This document shows positions 12,891 to 24,497 of a DNA stretch of 64,000 nt, piece after piece. Below the pieces are notes generated by a model. That model searched no databases and was not told the DNA's origin. It worked only from the letters and a program-made list of their open reading frames with translations. The translations under genes were made by a program, and so were the position numbers. The DNA comes from Garcia nutans (Eukaryota > Streptophyta > Magnoliopsida > Malpighiales > Euphorbiaceae): positions 11,129,001-11,193,000 of the forward strand of contig CANTUV010000004.1 in NCBI GenBank assembly GCA_947685225.1, read 5' to 3'. Each line of letters begins with the position of its first letter. Positions within the stretch are counted from its first letter, which is position 1.

Positions 12891-12895
12891 ATAAT

Positions 12896-13237
12896 TGTAA
12901 TATCCCAAAGTACACCCTAAAAGTTTTGGAATCATTATAGTTGTATTTAGATTTAATGTGTATGTTTAATGGAAAGAGAAAAGAAGTGAAGAGAGTGTAT
13001 ATGTTGTATCTATGGGAATATATATATATATATACAAGTCAAAAGAAGATAAATTATTATTTGAATTAATTAAAAGGAAAGATTATAAGAGATAGATGTA
13101 TATGAAGGATGATATATATTTATGTGGTATTTGAAAAATATGGAAAATATAAATATAATATATAAGACATATACATATACCTACATATACATCACATATA
13201 CATTGGTGTAGGAAAAGTAAGTGTATATAATTAATTA

Positions 13238-13286
<49 letters not shown>

Positions 13287-13458
13287 GAAAAAGAAGAAAG
13301 GAAAGTCAAAGGGAAAGATATGTGGTGGAGGATTTTTGTAATATTTATTTTATTATTATTATATATATATAAGATAAGTTAATTAAAGAAAGAGGATTTT
13401 CTTTCTTTCTTTCTTCTTCTTCTTCTTCTTCTTCTTCTTCTTCTTCTTCTTCTTGAAC

Positions 13459-13494
<36 letters not shown>

Positions 13495-15326
13495 TGTGAT
13501 TTTGTTAGTTCACACATCAAATTTTTAAGGGCTTTAAGAGAATTGAAGGTGGAGATTGAAGATTTGGCAAAGAATTCAAGTTTTTGAAGAGGTTGAGTTG
13601 CCCTAATCCAAGTGTTGAGGATTCTTGGAAGAGGAGTTGGTGTTGTGTATTGCTCTTGAGATAAGTACAAACTACATGGTTGCATACTCTTACATGAGTT
13701 TGATACTTAACATATTTGGTTGTAAATATGTTAAGTAATCTATTCATTATTAATTTGATTGATTAATGTTATGTTTTGCATAATGTGAACTTTGTGGAAT
13801 ATATGTTGATAATTCTAAAGATATGATGATATGATAAAATATGAAATGTATGTTAATGCAATTGGTTGTGTACATTTGAATGATGAATTGAGATATAATG
13901 AGTTGTGAAGCCAATGTGATTGGTTATGATGATTCAAATGTAATAATTGAGGCATGTTTGCCTAGATGATGATGTTCAATGTAATTGATTTTGTATACTC
14001 TCTTGATGATATGTGAAGCCATTGTTGTTGGCTATAATGATGTAAATGAGATGATTGAGGCATGGTTGCCTAAGTGATGATGAGAAAATGAGAATGAAAT
14101 TTCTAATGAATTAATGAATGAATTGTGTGTCTAATGTGTTATTCCATTTTCAGAGTTTTGTTGTTGGTGGCATGCCTATAGTAACAATCTCTTGAAGTTA
14201 GGTTGGGCTTGATCCTTGAAGCCAAGTTGGGTTGAAGTTTAGCATGCTTAACTCCCCTTGAAGCTTGGTTGGGTCTAGTCCTCGAAGCCTAATTGAGATG
14301 TTACAACCCTTGAAGCTAGGTTGGGTTTGGTTCTTGAAGCCAAGTTGGGTTGATACTTAGCATGCTTTGTTCCCCTTGAAGCTTGGTTGAGCCTAAATCC
14401 TTGAAGCCTAGTTGGGATAATAATAATGATAAATGTGAAAATTAAACCAAAACATTAACTCTGAAAGTTGAATGGCATATTAGAGTCTTTGGGCCCATGC
14501 TTGTCTTTGTTTAAATGTGATTCATGAAATGTGAAATGGATGAATAATGAGACCCATGCTTGTCTTTGTTGGAAATGTAATTCATGAATGGTGAATTGTG
14601 AATAATGAATTAATTGAATAAAACAAGGACATGTAATGATATGAAGTATGATATGATTACAATACATAAGTAAATTATTGAAAAGAAATATGGCTTGAGA
14701 AGCTAAGTTGAAAGATGAGATTCTGAAAATATAGTATGACATGTAATATGTGTATGGATGTAGACATTGTGAGTATTAGTTATGGAATTGTGGTTTGTGT
14801 TAACGATATGTGTATATGTATATAATTATGAGATTAATAGAGATATATGAAAAGTGTAATTGAAATGGGAAAACATGATAAGAAAATAAGGATACATGAA
14901 GTTAACATATGAATATGTTTATATTATTTATTTGTACTACTAAGCTTTCGGGCTTAGCGCGGTTATGTAAATCCTGCAGGTGAGCAGATGGTTGATCTGA
15001 AGTCTATTCGTGATGCCACGAGAAGGGTAAAAGTATTTCGAGACCAACTAGAAGGTGGTGCATACATGTATAATTTAAATATGTTGTATTTTGATAAAAA
15101 TGTATTTATATGTATAAGTGAATTTTGTTAATGACAAGAATATTAAATTTATGTAAATCATTGAGTATTATATTTTGTAAATGTGCTTTAAATAAAATGT
15201 ATTATTGTTTGAACTCTGATAAAAGTTTTAAATTGTAACGACAAGTGACATTCTTATACTTTATATACGTACTGTATGTATACCAGGTATATGTATAGTA
15301 CTTATATAGAGTATGGGGGTGTTACA
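12896..15326 (+). repeat. 3' LTR of D
   Basis: 2431 bp, nearly identical to 7127-9446. It is longer through expanded (AAT)n at 13238-13284 and (CTT)n at 13398-13454, and one extra 60-bp unit at about 14494-14553 (CCCATGCTTGTCTTTGTT occurs twice). The other Tekay-like LTRs vary in number of this unit too. Confidence 0.95.
14187..14417 (+). repeat. CTTGAAGC tandem block in LTR
   Basis: Same block as at 8372-8605, with single-base differences such as CCTCGAAGCC at 14281. Confidence 0.85.
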
Positions 15327-15331
15327 GCCCT
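15327..15331. other. Target site duplication of D, right copy (GCCCT)
   Basis: Directly follows GTTACA at the end of the 3' LTR; identical to 7122-7126. Confidence 0.95.
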
Positions 15332-16227
15332 TTTAGGTTTTCAATTTACATCAACATTCATTTATTGCTCTAATTTTTGCCTAGCCTACCCTTGCGGGTT
15401 TTTTAGGACCAGCGAGCCTTTATTTTTTTTTGGTCCTAATTTTTTTCTAGCCCACCCTTGTAGGTTTTTGATCTAATTGGCTTTTTTTAATTATACCTTA
15501 TTTCTTTCATATCTGGCTGCAAGAATGCTTTTCCCTACTTGACACCCTAGCTGTAGATCATGCACAGTGCTTACCTCGACACCATTCTGCAAGAAAACTC
15601 GTTCTACCTGCTTCTTCATATGCCTGATGGATTGAGTGCAAAAATTTGATGGTTGTTATCAATATTCGCTAGTTGGTGCCTTAGTGGAAAATCAACCATA
15701 TTGTCACACAGACATATTTGATGCATGTTCCACTTGCTTCCCTTTGATGAGGTACTTGTTATGATCCACGCCGCCTCAATCGTTAGTTTAGAGCTCAGCC
15801 TCAGGACTCTAAATTTATAGCTGACCTGGACATGCCCTTGCTGACTGAAGTCTTCTTGGATCATCTAAGACAAAGCTGGTCTGCACATTATACTTACTGG
15901 CTACCATAAATTCTACAATTGTCAACCATAAAGACATTTTCTTTTTATTAAGATTTTTCATCACTTTTTGCTATTATGCAATTTATTTAGCCTTTTGGTT
16001 GATGCTCAACGTGATGCACAAAAAACATTTTTATTATTAACTTTGTCCCATTAAATTAGGAAAAACCATAAACATATAGGAAGCGTACACAAAATTACTC
16101 ATATCACCAATGAGCCCTTTCTAGTTTTCTAGTTAACAAATTTCTCTCATTCTTTAGCCCTAATTATTGCCTAGTCTGCCATTTCAAGTTTTCAAAAATA
16201 GCACTAGGCTGCCTTTCAAGTTTCAAC
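15332..16227. other. Post-pol region of H
   Basis: Carries two or three decayed copies of a repeat of the type CCTAGCC(T/C)ACCCTTG(C/T)(G/A)GGTTTTT (15378-15466, and weaker at 16155-16225). Its reverse complement matches the GGGCGGCTTAGGC repeat after integrase in element C (62628-62766). The remaining 600 bases show no recognisable protein. Confidence 0.55.
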
Positions 16228-18300
16228 CTAGCAAACTTCTTTTTTTAAAACATAAAATTTCTTCAATCTGGCGATGTTCATTGGCTCACTAAACTCCTTT
16301 CCATTCATGCCAGCTATCTTCACCAAGCCTTTCTTCATTACTTCTTTCATAACAAAATGTCCTTCCCAACTTGGTCTGAACTTTCCTCTTGGATTCAGAT
16401 CATTTGGTTTGCATTGTTTTAACACTAGATCACCAGCCTTAATTCTCCTAACATGGACTCATTTATTGTAAGCCCTAGCTATCTTTCGTTGGTAAAGTTA
16501 ATGATGATACAGTGCTTTTAATCTCCTCTCTTCCAATAAAGCCAACTGTGTGTATATACTTAGTACCTATTCCATTTCTGGCAACTCAGCTTCTACTACT
16601 ACCCATAGAGATTTGACCTCAATTGCAATATGCAGTACTGCCTCCATTCAATAAACCAGAGAAAATGGTGTCATTCCAATTATTCTTAAGTCTCCTAAAT
16701 GGGGGTCTCACAGTTGTTCTATACCCTCACAAGGCGAACGGGAGCATCTTCGACCAATCCTTGTATGTCTTAGTCATCTTGGAAAGAATCTGCTTAATTG
16801 TCTTGTTAGCCGCTTCTACTGCATCATTAGCTTTTGATTTGTTTGGGTAGGATTGATGATGACTGATCTGATATTTGACAAACAATACTGATATGATATT
16901 TGACAAACAATTCCCTAATAACTCCCTAGAATTGTACCCCATTATCTGACACTAGACTATGCGAACTTCATATGAATAGATGAGGTTTCCTTCAATAAAT
17001 AGAGCCATTTGTCTTGCTCCCAATTAATGAATAGATTCACTTCAACCTGCTTCAAAAAAGTAGTCGATTGCTACCAGTATATACCGATGGCCATTTGAAG
17101 TTGTTGGATATATCTCCCCAATAATGTTTATTCCCTAAGCCACAAATAGCCAGGATAAAGACATAGAATGTAATTCCTCAGGAGGTAAATGATTCAAGTT
17201 TCCATATAGCTAGCATTGTTGACATTTTTGCACAAAATCAATATAATCTTTTTCCATCGTTAACCAATAGTAGCCTTGTTGTATTATCTTCTTAACCAGA
17301 GCTAAGCCATTCATGTGGGGTCTATAAGTTCTTGCATGTATTTTTTACATGATCTGCCCAACTTGAGACTTCCTTAGACATCTAAAATGCACTCTATCAA
17401 GCCATATTCAATACAATTCTCATTGGAAGGTGATGTAATGCAAAGTGAATCATCTTATTGCTCTTCTTCCTTCTCTCATTGCCCCTAGTGGGTATTCCTT
17501 ATTTTCCAAAAATCACCTTATAGTATCATACCATGCATCATGGTCTGTGTCGATTTCCATGACCATTTTGTACTCATACCAAGGAGTTATTGCACTAGTC
17601 AAAACTAGAGAGTTAAGGAATAATTTGACAGGATCCTCCCATAACGAAGCTAATAGGGCTAGGGCATCAGCCATCTAGTTTTCTTCTCTCAGAAGATGTA
17701 TAAACCTACAATTCATGAAGTTCTTCTTCATCATGCTCAAGTAGTCATGGTATGGCTTCAACTTTTCTTCTTTCAATTCCCATTTTCCAATCACTTGGGA
17801 TATCACTAACAATGAGTCACCAAAAACCTGCACTATATGGACCCTCATCATTACCAAGGTTTCCAAACCAAAGATACAAGCCTCTTATTCCACCATATTG
17901 TTGGTTACATTGACTTTTAATTTCTTAGGCAAGGGGATGAGTTCTCCTTCAGGTGATTCCAGTATTACTCCCAATCTAGCTCCTTTTCTATTTATTGTCC
18001 CATCAAATTACATCTCCATTCTTGCACTTCTATGGCCTCTAAATGTTCATCTGGGAATTCAAAATTTACTTCCTTACTGTCAAGTAGTTGTTATTGAGCT
18101 AGGAATTATGTTACTGCTCTGCCCTTAATGGTCTTCCTGGTTATATATTCGATCTTAAATTCTTCTAGGATTATTAACCATCGGCCATATTTCTCAATCA
18201 GCGAGGGTGTCTCTCCCAAATACTTCACTGGATCCAATCTGAAAATTGCTTGTACACTATAAGATTGGAAGTAATGCCGCAACTTCCTAGATGACCAAAC
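16228..18300 (-). pseudogene. Element H pol, 3' half: RNase H end, second RNase H, integrase
   Basis: Starts at 18300 with VWSSRKLRHYFQSYSV and FRLDPVKYLGETPSL, the tail of the first RNase H and its Tat-type connection. A second RNase H follows at about 17866-17680 (VFGDSLLVISQVIGKW, then PYHDYL), as in Tat elements. Integrase begins near 17340 with a zinc-finger part (HMNGLALVKK, then DFVQKCQQC), continues with GINIIGEIYPTTSNGHRYIL and VAIDYF near 17130-17060, and the core glutamate region AVEAANKTIKQILSKM at about 16820. It ends with RGKFRPSWEGHFV and LKKFYV, stop at 16228. Many stops and frameshifts occur, and the segment between VAIDYF and VEAANK is partly unreadable. Integrase would have joined the DNA copy to a target. 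The 5' end is the exact B' insertion point. Confidence 0.85.
18296..18300. other. Target site duplication of B', left copy (CAAAC)
   Basis: CAAAC here against TAAAC at 21579-21583, one C/T difference. Both flank codons of a single RNase H motif. Confidence 0.65.
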
Positions 18301-18598
18301 TATGAGTGGGGATTTTTACCTCCACTCTCATGTGGAATGATTCTTGTGACTTCAACACTGTTAGGCTTAGGGCCTTATTAGGTTTCGAAAGATGGGCACG
18401 TGTGGGGAAGGTGAGAAATGGCCCAGCACACCCACAACGCCCTATTCATTGGAACCGTCCTCCTTTTCAAGTCTTAATATTATTATATTCTTAACTTATT
18501 AAAATATCATCCATACTACATGTAATTTAAAATAAATAAATATTTGTTGTATTAAAATCAATGAAGGTAGAAACAAACAAACAAATTAAGTAAAAATG
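18301..18598 (-). repeat. 3' LTR remnant of B'
   Basis: Matches 19623-20015 of the other LTR (CACTCTCATGTGGAATGATTC against CACTCCCATGTGGAAAGGTTC on the plus strand), with an internal gap of about 100 bases at 18383. The junction to the leader lies near 18595 in AAATTAAGTAAAAATG. Confidence 0.8.
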
Positions 18599-19603
18599 TT
18601 CCTTCCAACCTCATATCTTCCACACACAAATGGTGAGTCCCTTTTTTTAGGTATATGGCAAATAAAATATCAACATGGGATATCTTGTTTTTGAAAAATT
18701 CGCTCGAACGGCTTAACAAATAATTGTATTTTCAAACATAGAAGTCAATCCATGATAATTCTCATTAATTAAGCCTTAATCCATTGGATCAACTAAAAAT
18801 AGCTTTTACGCTACATTAGATTAAAACTAAATTAAAGGGTTTATTAGAAATAGAATTCCTATTTGGAAAAACAACTAATGGTTCATGCCACAAACAAGCC
18901 AATGATTAACACTTCTTGGTATAAATTAGGCCTATAATTAATTTTTGGTATTTCATAATTGTCCTAAAATAGTTATAAGCACATTTAAGAAGAAGGTTAA
19001 GAAAAGTTTTAATATTGAATTAAGTTAAAAAAAATTTTGTTTCAAAGCCCATTCTAAAAAGGTATGTTTGAAAAAGAATTTTGGACTTTGTATTTGGGCC
19101 ATGAGGTAGAAAAGAATCTTTGACCCTTTTTATTAACGTTTTATGTCCAAACACCATTTTAAAAATTTTGAAAATTATTTGGTCTTTTAAACTTAAAGGA
19201 ATAAAAATTATTTTGAGCTTACAATATAATTAGGTCATATTAGAAAAAGAACAAACCAAAAAAGCCATGGCTCAAACCAAGATATATCAATCATGGTCAA
19301 AATAACAAGCATTTGAGTAAAAACCTAAGGAAAGTAACTAGGCCAATTACATGATAATTAGTCTTTAGGTTGAAAAACTTAGGTTCCCATAGAAAGTTAT
19401 ACCAGAAGGTACGAGGCTATGAGTGGTTATGCCATGCTCGATCTTCAAACCTTGGGTGAAAGTACGGTATCTCTTACATAACACAACACGGGTTACACGG
19501 ATGTCCTAACTCACACACACAATGCAATCTAAATGATGCAATGGACAATATCATAATAAGAAAGAATAAAATAATATAAAGACTAGCAGAATCAACTTCT
19601 CTT
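18599..19603 (-). other. Leader of B' (primer site to lost gag)
   Basis: Homologous to leaders 29430-30418 and 35160-36039 (minus) and 42023-44800 and 50765-51800 (plus). Shared phrases include CCAACATGGGATA-type text and the inverse of ACTAAAGCTCATGTAATTGG. No coding. Confidence 0.75.
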
Positions 19604-19621
19604 ATCTCTAGTGGAGTCACC
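19604..19621 (-). promoter_or_regulatory. Primer binding site of B', tRNA-Arg type
   Basis: Minus strand TGGTGACTCCACTAGAGA; differs at a few bases from TGGCGACTCCACTGGGGA. The intact version pairs with the CCA end of plant tRNA-Arg, as in Tat/Ogre elements. Confidence 0.75.
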
Positions 19622-19622
19622 A

Positions 19623-21578
19623 CTGTAAGCGGAGATTTTTGCCCCCACTCCCATGTGGAAAGGTTCTTATGACTTCAGCACTACTAGGCTCAGAAATTTA
19701 GAGAACACGGACCTACACCAATAGAAAATGGAGTCACCACCCGGATGTGCTAGGAAAAAGAAAGGGGTGGATGACTTGATTCCTAAGAAATCCCTAACCC
19801 CCTTTTGGGTTCGAAAAGTTGGGTATGCATGGGGAAGGTGAGAAATGGCCCAAAACCCCCATAGCGCCATGCTCATTGGAACTGGCCTCCTTTTCAGATC
19901 TTAATATTATTAAATTCGTAACTTATTAAAATATCATCCATACTACATGCCATTTCTAATAAGTAAACATTTATTGTATTAAAATCAAAGAAGGTCCAAA
20001 CAAACAAACCAATAAAAATGGACATCCATACAAGATGAAAACATGCCCTTACAATAATATCTAATGTCTAAAACTAAATGACATAGGACACCAACCAATT
20101 GGTGGAAACATGTCCTTTACATTAATTCCAAAACTTGAAAGAAATTAAATTACATTGAACTTAGCTAATGAGGTACCCACAAAATGGAAACATACATTTT
20201 ACATTCTTAAAATCAAATTTGTCAATCTTAAAACAACTAACAAAATAAATTAAACCATTCAAACATCCACAATGATTAAGAATAAATCACCCATTTGTAT
20301 ACCAAATAAACATCAATCATATGCATATAATAAATTAAATAATCAAAACTAGGGTTTAATGTATTAAATACACAACATCAGTGTTTTAGGGTTTCAATTT
20401 GGAATTAGAGCTTTAGCTTAGAAATTAGGGCTTTAGATTTTAGGGTTTAAGGAATTAGGGTTTTAGGATTAGGGTTTGGATTTAGTATTTTAAGAAATTA
20501 AGGTTTGGAATTTAAGTTACTGGTTTTACAATTTTAGGTTTAGGAGTTATGGTTTGGGGGTTAGGTTACTGATTATTGTGGTTTGAGTTTATGGTTTATG
20601 GATATTAGGGTTTTTACATACTGAGATTTCTTAAATAAATGTTAGGGTTTTACATTTTATGAATATGTAAAAGTGGGTCCGGGTGATCAAATTTAAGGTT
20701 TTGATAATTATACGAGTGATTCAAATTAAGCCTTAAGCTACTAGATGAGACAAACATATTAGATTAAAATTAATTACACTAAGTAATCAATATTTTTTAT
20801 GCTACTGGAATTAAGTTTAACTAATGGACTAAAATAATTTCACAACTTTCAAATCCTTTAATGATATTTTTAAAAGAAAACATATCTATTGGATGTTTAA
20901 ATAAATTGTAAATTAATGGATGAAGTCACTATGAATTAAAATGAGTTAAATGATAAAGCCAAACCTCCGTTGTTGTTTCCACCAAAGTTGAATATATTGA
21001 TCCAAGCTTTCTAACTTGCCTGCACTAATTTAATTTTGGTCGGAGACTGCCTTGTTTGTTTTTATTGTTATATTTGTATTGCTTCCTCTTAATTGATTGC
21101 TAAAAGCTCTTTGTTGCTCTTCATTGCTCTATGTTAATTCTTTTATGTTTCAGTGTTCATTCCAGTTATTTATACACAAAGAAGGTTTAAAGCAAAACCC
21201 TAATACTAATTCAATGGTCAAACAAAATCCATTCTTAATTAGGAAACTTAATAAATTGAGTTAAGGCCGGGTAAACCAAAATTTAAAGACCGTGGCGAAT
21301 CAAGAATTCCCAATTTGTCATGGTTTTATTTTTAAAATTTGGTCCATAGTAATTTTGTACTTTAAAATTAGATTAAACTTGTTTTAATTTTTTAAAAAAT
21401 AAATAAGACTAGATTTGGGGCTTCTAAAATTAAACCAACTTAATTTAGGCCTTGGAAAACCGGACCAACATTTTTAAAAGCAATAAACTAGGTTTAAGCC
21501 ATTTAAATAGGATCAAATTTATCTTGGCCTTCTTTAATTGAGATCAAATTAGCCTAGGGCCAAAATTAAGATTCTACA
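19623..21578 (-). repeat. 5' LTR of B'
   Basis: 1956 bp, minus strand from TGTAGAATCTTAATTTTGG (21578) to CCGCTTACA (19623). It has a cluster of TTAGGGTTT words (plus strand) at about 20347-20650, which read AAACCCTAA on the sense strand. Confidence 0.85.
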
Positions 21579-22318
21579 TAAACCATGGCAATACAAGTCT
21601 TTTCAGTGATACTATGCTTGACCTCATAAGGTAGGAGTTTTCTACTTGAGTAGTAGTTGTATACTTGACTCCTGATTCGTCTGCTTGAGCTAGCATTACT
21701 CCTATTGATTCTTCTTCTACTACTAAGTATAGTATCAATGGTCTGCCAGGTTTAGGTGGTTTCAAGATAGGTGGATTCAATCTAACACTCCTCATTCCAT
21801 TCTATAGGTTGGTTGTTCTTGAACAACTTAAAAATGGGTACACAAATGGTTGTGAGTTTTGCAATGAACTTGCTTATATATTGCAACCTTTCGATAAATC
21901 CCCTGACTTCCTTGTCCATCTTAGGGTCGGCATATCCCTGATTACTTTAATCTTGTCAGGGTCAATCTCAAAACCATGTAGGCTGATCACAAGTACTAGC
22001 ATCTTACCTGAGGTAACCCTAAACACGCACTTCTTTGGATTTAATATGAGGTTGTACCTAACAGCCCTTTCAAAGAAACTTTCCAAGTTCTGGAAAAGTT
22101 GTTCCCTTGTTTTCGAATTTACCATCATGTCATCAACATAGACCTCAACTTCCTTATGTGTCATATAATGAAACAAAGCCATGGCCATCCTCTGATAGGT
22201 TACTCTAGCATTTTTTATTTCAAAAGGCAACACTCTATAGCAAAATGTACCCCATGTAGTTATGAAAGCAGTTTTGACTTTATCCTTTTGGGTCATTATT
22301 GTATCCAGAAAATTCATC
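21579..22318 (-). pseudogene. Element H pol: reverse transcriptase and start of RNase H
   Basis: From 22317 the frame reads through KVKTAFITTWGTFCYRVLPF, then YQRMAMALFHYMTHKEVEV, the catalytic YVDDM, FFERAVRYNLILNPKKCVF, VTSGK and FEIDPDKIKVI. A frameshift near 21900 precedes LNPPILKPPKPGRPLILYL and IGVMLAQADESG (21795-21660), the start of RNase H. This is the palm and thumb part of a Ty3/gypsy RT. The finger part before FSGYN is missing. The D-D pair of YVDD is kept, but stops and shifts make it inactive. The downstream side is cut at 21579 by B'. Confidence 0.9.
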
Positions 22319-22353
22319 TACAAATAAGTATAGCACACTAGAGGTTGCACAAT
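22319..22353. other. Junction filler between H pol and B1 LTR
   Basis: About 35 bases with no match to the LTR of B1 or to pol. Upstream H pol and the rest of the B1 3' LTR are both missing here, so this looks like filler at a repaired deletion. Confidence 0.45.
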
Positions 22354-22693
22354 CGATTAATTCAAATTGTTTACGAAAACTATCATTAATTAGGAAAAGA
22401 AAACTGAAACCAAATTGAATTTGGTTTCGAAAAAAATTGGGTTGGAAAAATTTCGCTAGTGAAAAAAACTATGCGGGAGCTACGGGAGAAAACTGGCGCG
22501 CTGGCGGGCTACAGGCCATTTCGCCGATTTTTATTTTTTTATTTTTTATTATTTTTCTATATTATTATTTTTTATTAAAAATTATAAAAAATAAATACTA
22601 AAACAAATATTATTTAATTAAGACAACACAAAAATTATTTTGGACTAAATAAAATATATTGGACCGGACTAGGTCAAAAATTAAGGGTCTATA
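22354..22693 (-). repeat. 3' LTR fragment of B1
   Basis: Matches 32160-32678 with the palindrome array mostly deleted (remnants at about 22465-22520). The first bases read TATAGACCC where the other copy has TGTAGACCC. Confidence 0.85.
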
Positions 22694-22784
22694 GTTTGCC
22701 CACTGTTTGAATGATTTGAGACTTTAGTAAAAGAGAGTGAAAAGCAATAAGACTTAATTTTTGATGAGATGGTTACTTGAATTT

Positions 22785-23360
22785 GTTTTGGGTACTTGAA
22801 CCCGAGTCTAAACTTGATTTGGGTACTTGGACCCGAGACTACATTGAATTTGGATACTTGGACCCGGGATTGGGTACTTGGACCCTAGATTTATTTGATT
22901 TGGGTACTTGGACCCGAGATTAGGTACTTAGACCCGAGACTGAATTGAATTTAGGTACTTGGACCTGATTGAATTGGATTTGGGTACTAGGACCCGAGAT
23001 TGGGTACTTGGACTCGAGATTGTGTACTTGGACCCGAGATTGATTTGATTTGGCTACTTAGACCCGAGATTGGGTACTTGGACCCGAGATTGATTTGATT
23101 TGGGTACTTGGACCCGAGACTGATTTGATTTGGGTACTTGGACCCGATATTGATTTGGATTTGAGTACTTGGACTCGAGAATGGGTACTTGGACCCGAGA
23201 TTGAGTAATTGGACCCGAGATTGATTTGATTTGGGTATTTGGACTCAAAAATGGGTACTTGGACCATAGACTAATTTGATTTAGGTACTCAGACATGAGA
23301 ATGGGTACTTGGACTCGAGACTGATTTGATTTGGGTACTTGGACCCAAGAATGATTTTGA
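22785..23360 (-). repeat. Minisatellite, 30-bp unit, in 3' region of B1
   Basis: Plus-strand unit GGGTACTTGGACCCGAGA plus TTGATTTGATTT, about 18 copies, with half-units in places. Because 30 is a multiple of three, repetitive frames stay open, but I do not regard them as genes. The same unit occurs inverted at 56020-56240 in G. Confidence 0.9.
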
Positions 23361-23404
23361 CTAACCTTTTATCAGTTGAGAAGTCTGACTGCTCCTGCTG
23401 TTCT

Positions 23405-24050
23405 ATGCATTGTGGTTCTTCACCCTCAAAATGGATCTTCATCCTTTGAGATTGGGTCTTCACCCTTGAAAGTGGATCTTCATCCTTTGAGATCGGGTCT
23501 TCACCCTCATAAATGGATCTTCATCCTTTGAGATCGGGTCTTCACCTTTGAAAACGGATCTTCATCCTTTGAGATTGGGTCTTCACCCTTGAAAATGGAT
23601 CTTCATCCTTTGAGATCAGGTCTTCACCATTGAAAATGGATCTTCATCCTTTGAGATTCGGTCTTCATCCTTGAAAATGGATCTTCATCCTTTGAGATCA
23701 GGTCTTCAACCTTGAAAATGGATCTTCATCCTTTGAGATCGGGTCTTCACCCTTGAAAATGGATCTTCATCCTTTGATATTGGGTCTTCGTCCTTTGAGA
23801 TCGGGTCTTCACCTTTAAAAATGTATCTTCATCCTTTGAATTGGATCTTCATCCTTGGAAATCGGGTCTTCACCCTTTGAAATTGGATCTTCATCCTTTG
23901 ATATCAGGTCTTCACCTTTGAAAATGGATCTTCATCCTAGGAAATCGGGTCTTTACCCTTGAAAATGGATCTTCATCCTTTAAGCTGGATCTTCATCCTT
24001 GGAAATCGGGTTTTCACCGTTGAAAGTTGATCTTCATCCTTAGATATTTG
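23405..24050 (-). repeat. Minisatellite, about 41-bp unit, in 3' region of B1
   Basis: Plus-strand unit alternates GGATCTTCATCCTTTGAGAT and CGGGTCTTCACCCTTGAAAAT; about 15 copies. The inverted counterpart lies at 48268-48510 in F and 55730-55975 in G. Confidence 0.9.
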
Positions 24051-24497
24051 TCCTATATTGGCTTCAGCTCTTTTAGTCGGACTGATTATTTGTCTTTTGC
24101 ATCTTCATTCTTTTGATAGTTCTAATTTTCCATTCTTTTGTTCTTCCTTTTTGCAAAAATTCAGTTATTTTTAGTTGGCCCTCATATCTTCTCCTGGCCC
24201 CTGCGTGGCAAAATATTTGCAAGTGAGTTTGAAAATGTTTTGTATATTAACTCAAAAAATTGAAAAAGAGAAACTTTGCCCCCTGTGTAGGCTCAAACCA
24301 AAGATTTTTCTATGCGGGCTCTAATTGATGTTTGTATTTTGTCTTGTTCCTTTCATAAACATGTATTTCTTCTTTTGCAAAATGACTGGAGCTTCCTCAA
24401 GCAATAGGCTTTCCATGCCCCCATGATTCAATATCCTCTTTTGATTCTTTACTTCACAGGGTGTTTGTTGTTCACTTTGACAAAGAATAGACAATAC
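24051..24497 (-). other. 3' non-coding region of B1
   Basis: Matches 47820-48240 and 55385-55730 on the opposite strand. No reading frame. Confidence 0.6.
24493..24497. other. Target site duplication, left copy (AATAC)
   Basis: Matches 25810-25814 exactly; the G paralogue has a single ACAATACAAGACAAG in this place on the reverse strand. Confidence 0.9.

Larger units (their letters stand above)
7127..15326 (+). mobile_element. Element D: complete non-autonomous Tekay-type LTR retrotransposon
   Basis: 8200 bp, bounded by LTRs 7127-9446 and 12896-15326, with a perfect 5-bp duplication of GCCCT. It has a tRNA-iMet primer site at 9454 and a polypurine tract at 12882. The LTRs look more than 95% identical by eye, differing mainly in microsatellite length and one 60-bp repeat unit, so insertion is fairly recent. 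The 3.4-kb core has no open reading frame of useful length, only a faint RNase H relic. It therefore must have been moved by proteins of another element. It lies inside element H. Confidence 0.95.
18301..21578 (-). mobile_element. Element B': internally deleted Tat-family element inserted in H pol
   Basis: On the minus strand: full LTR 21578-19623, tRNA-Arg-type primer site 19621-19604, leader to about 18600, then a jump into the last 300 bases of a second LTR ending at 18301. Gag and everything after it are deleted. It interrupts H between the codons for SLKRLVLPWF and VWSSRKLRHY, and the flanks form an imperfect CAAAC/TAAAC duplication. Confidence 0.85.

Noticed and set aside
13383..13685. 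100-codon minus-strand frame with a long Lys run
   Set aside because: The Lys run is the (CTT)n microsatellite in the D LTR; the same LTR at 7127 has a shorter run and no conserved start.
23054..23296. Frames with a repeated SNQSRVQVPK-like text
   Set aside because: Product of the 30-bp minisatellite, whose length is a multiple of three.
22785..24050. CRISPR-like array
   Set aside because: Repeats are contiguous with no unique spacers and sit in a plant retrotransposon 3' region; they are minisatellites.
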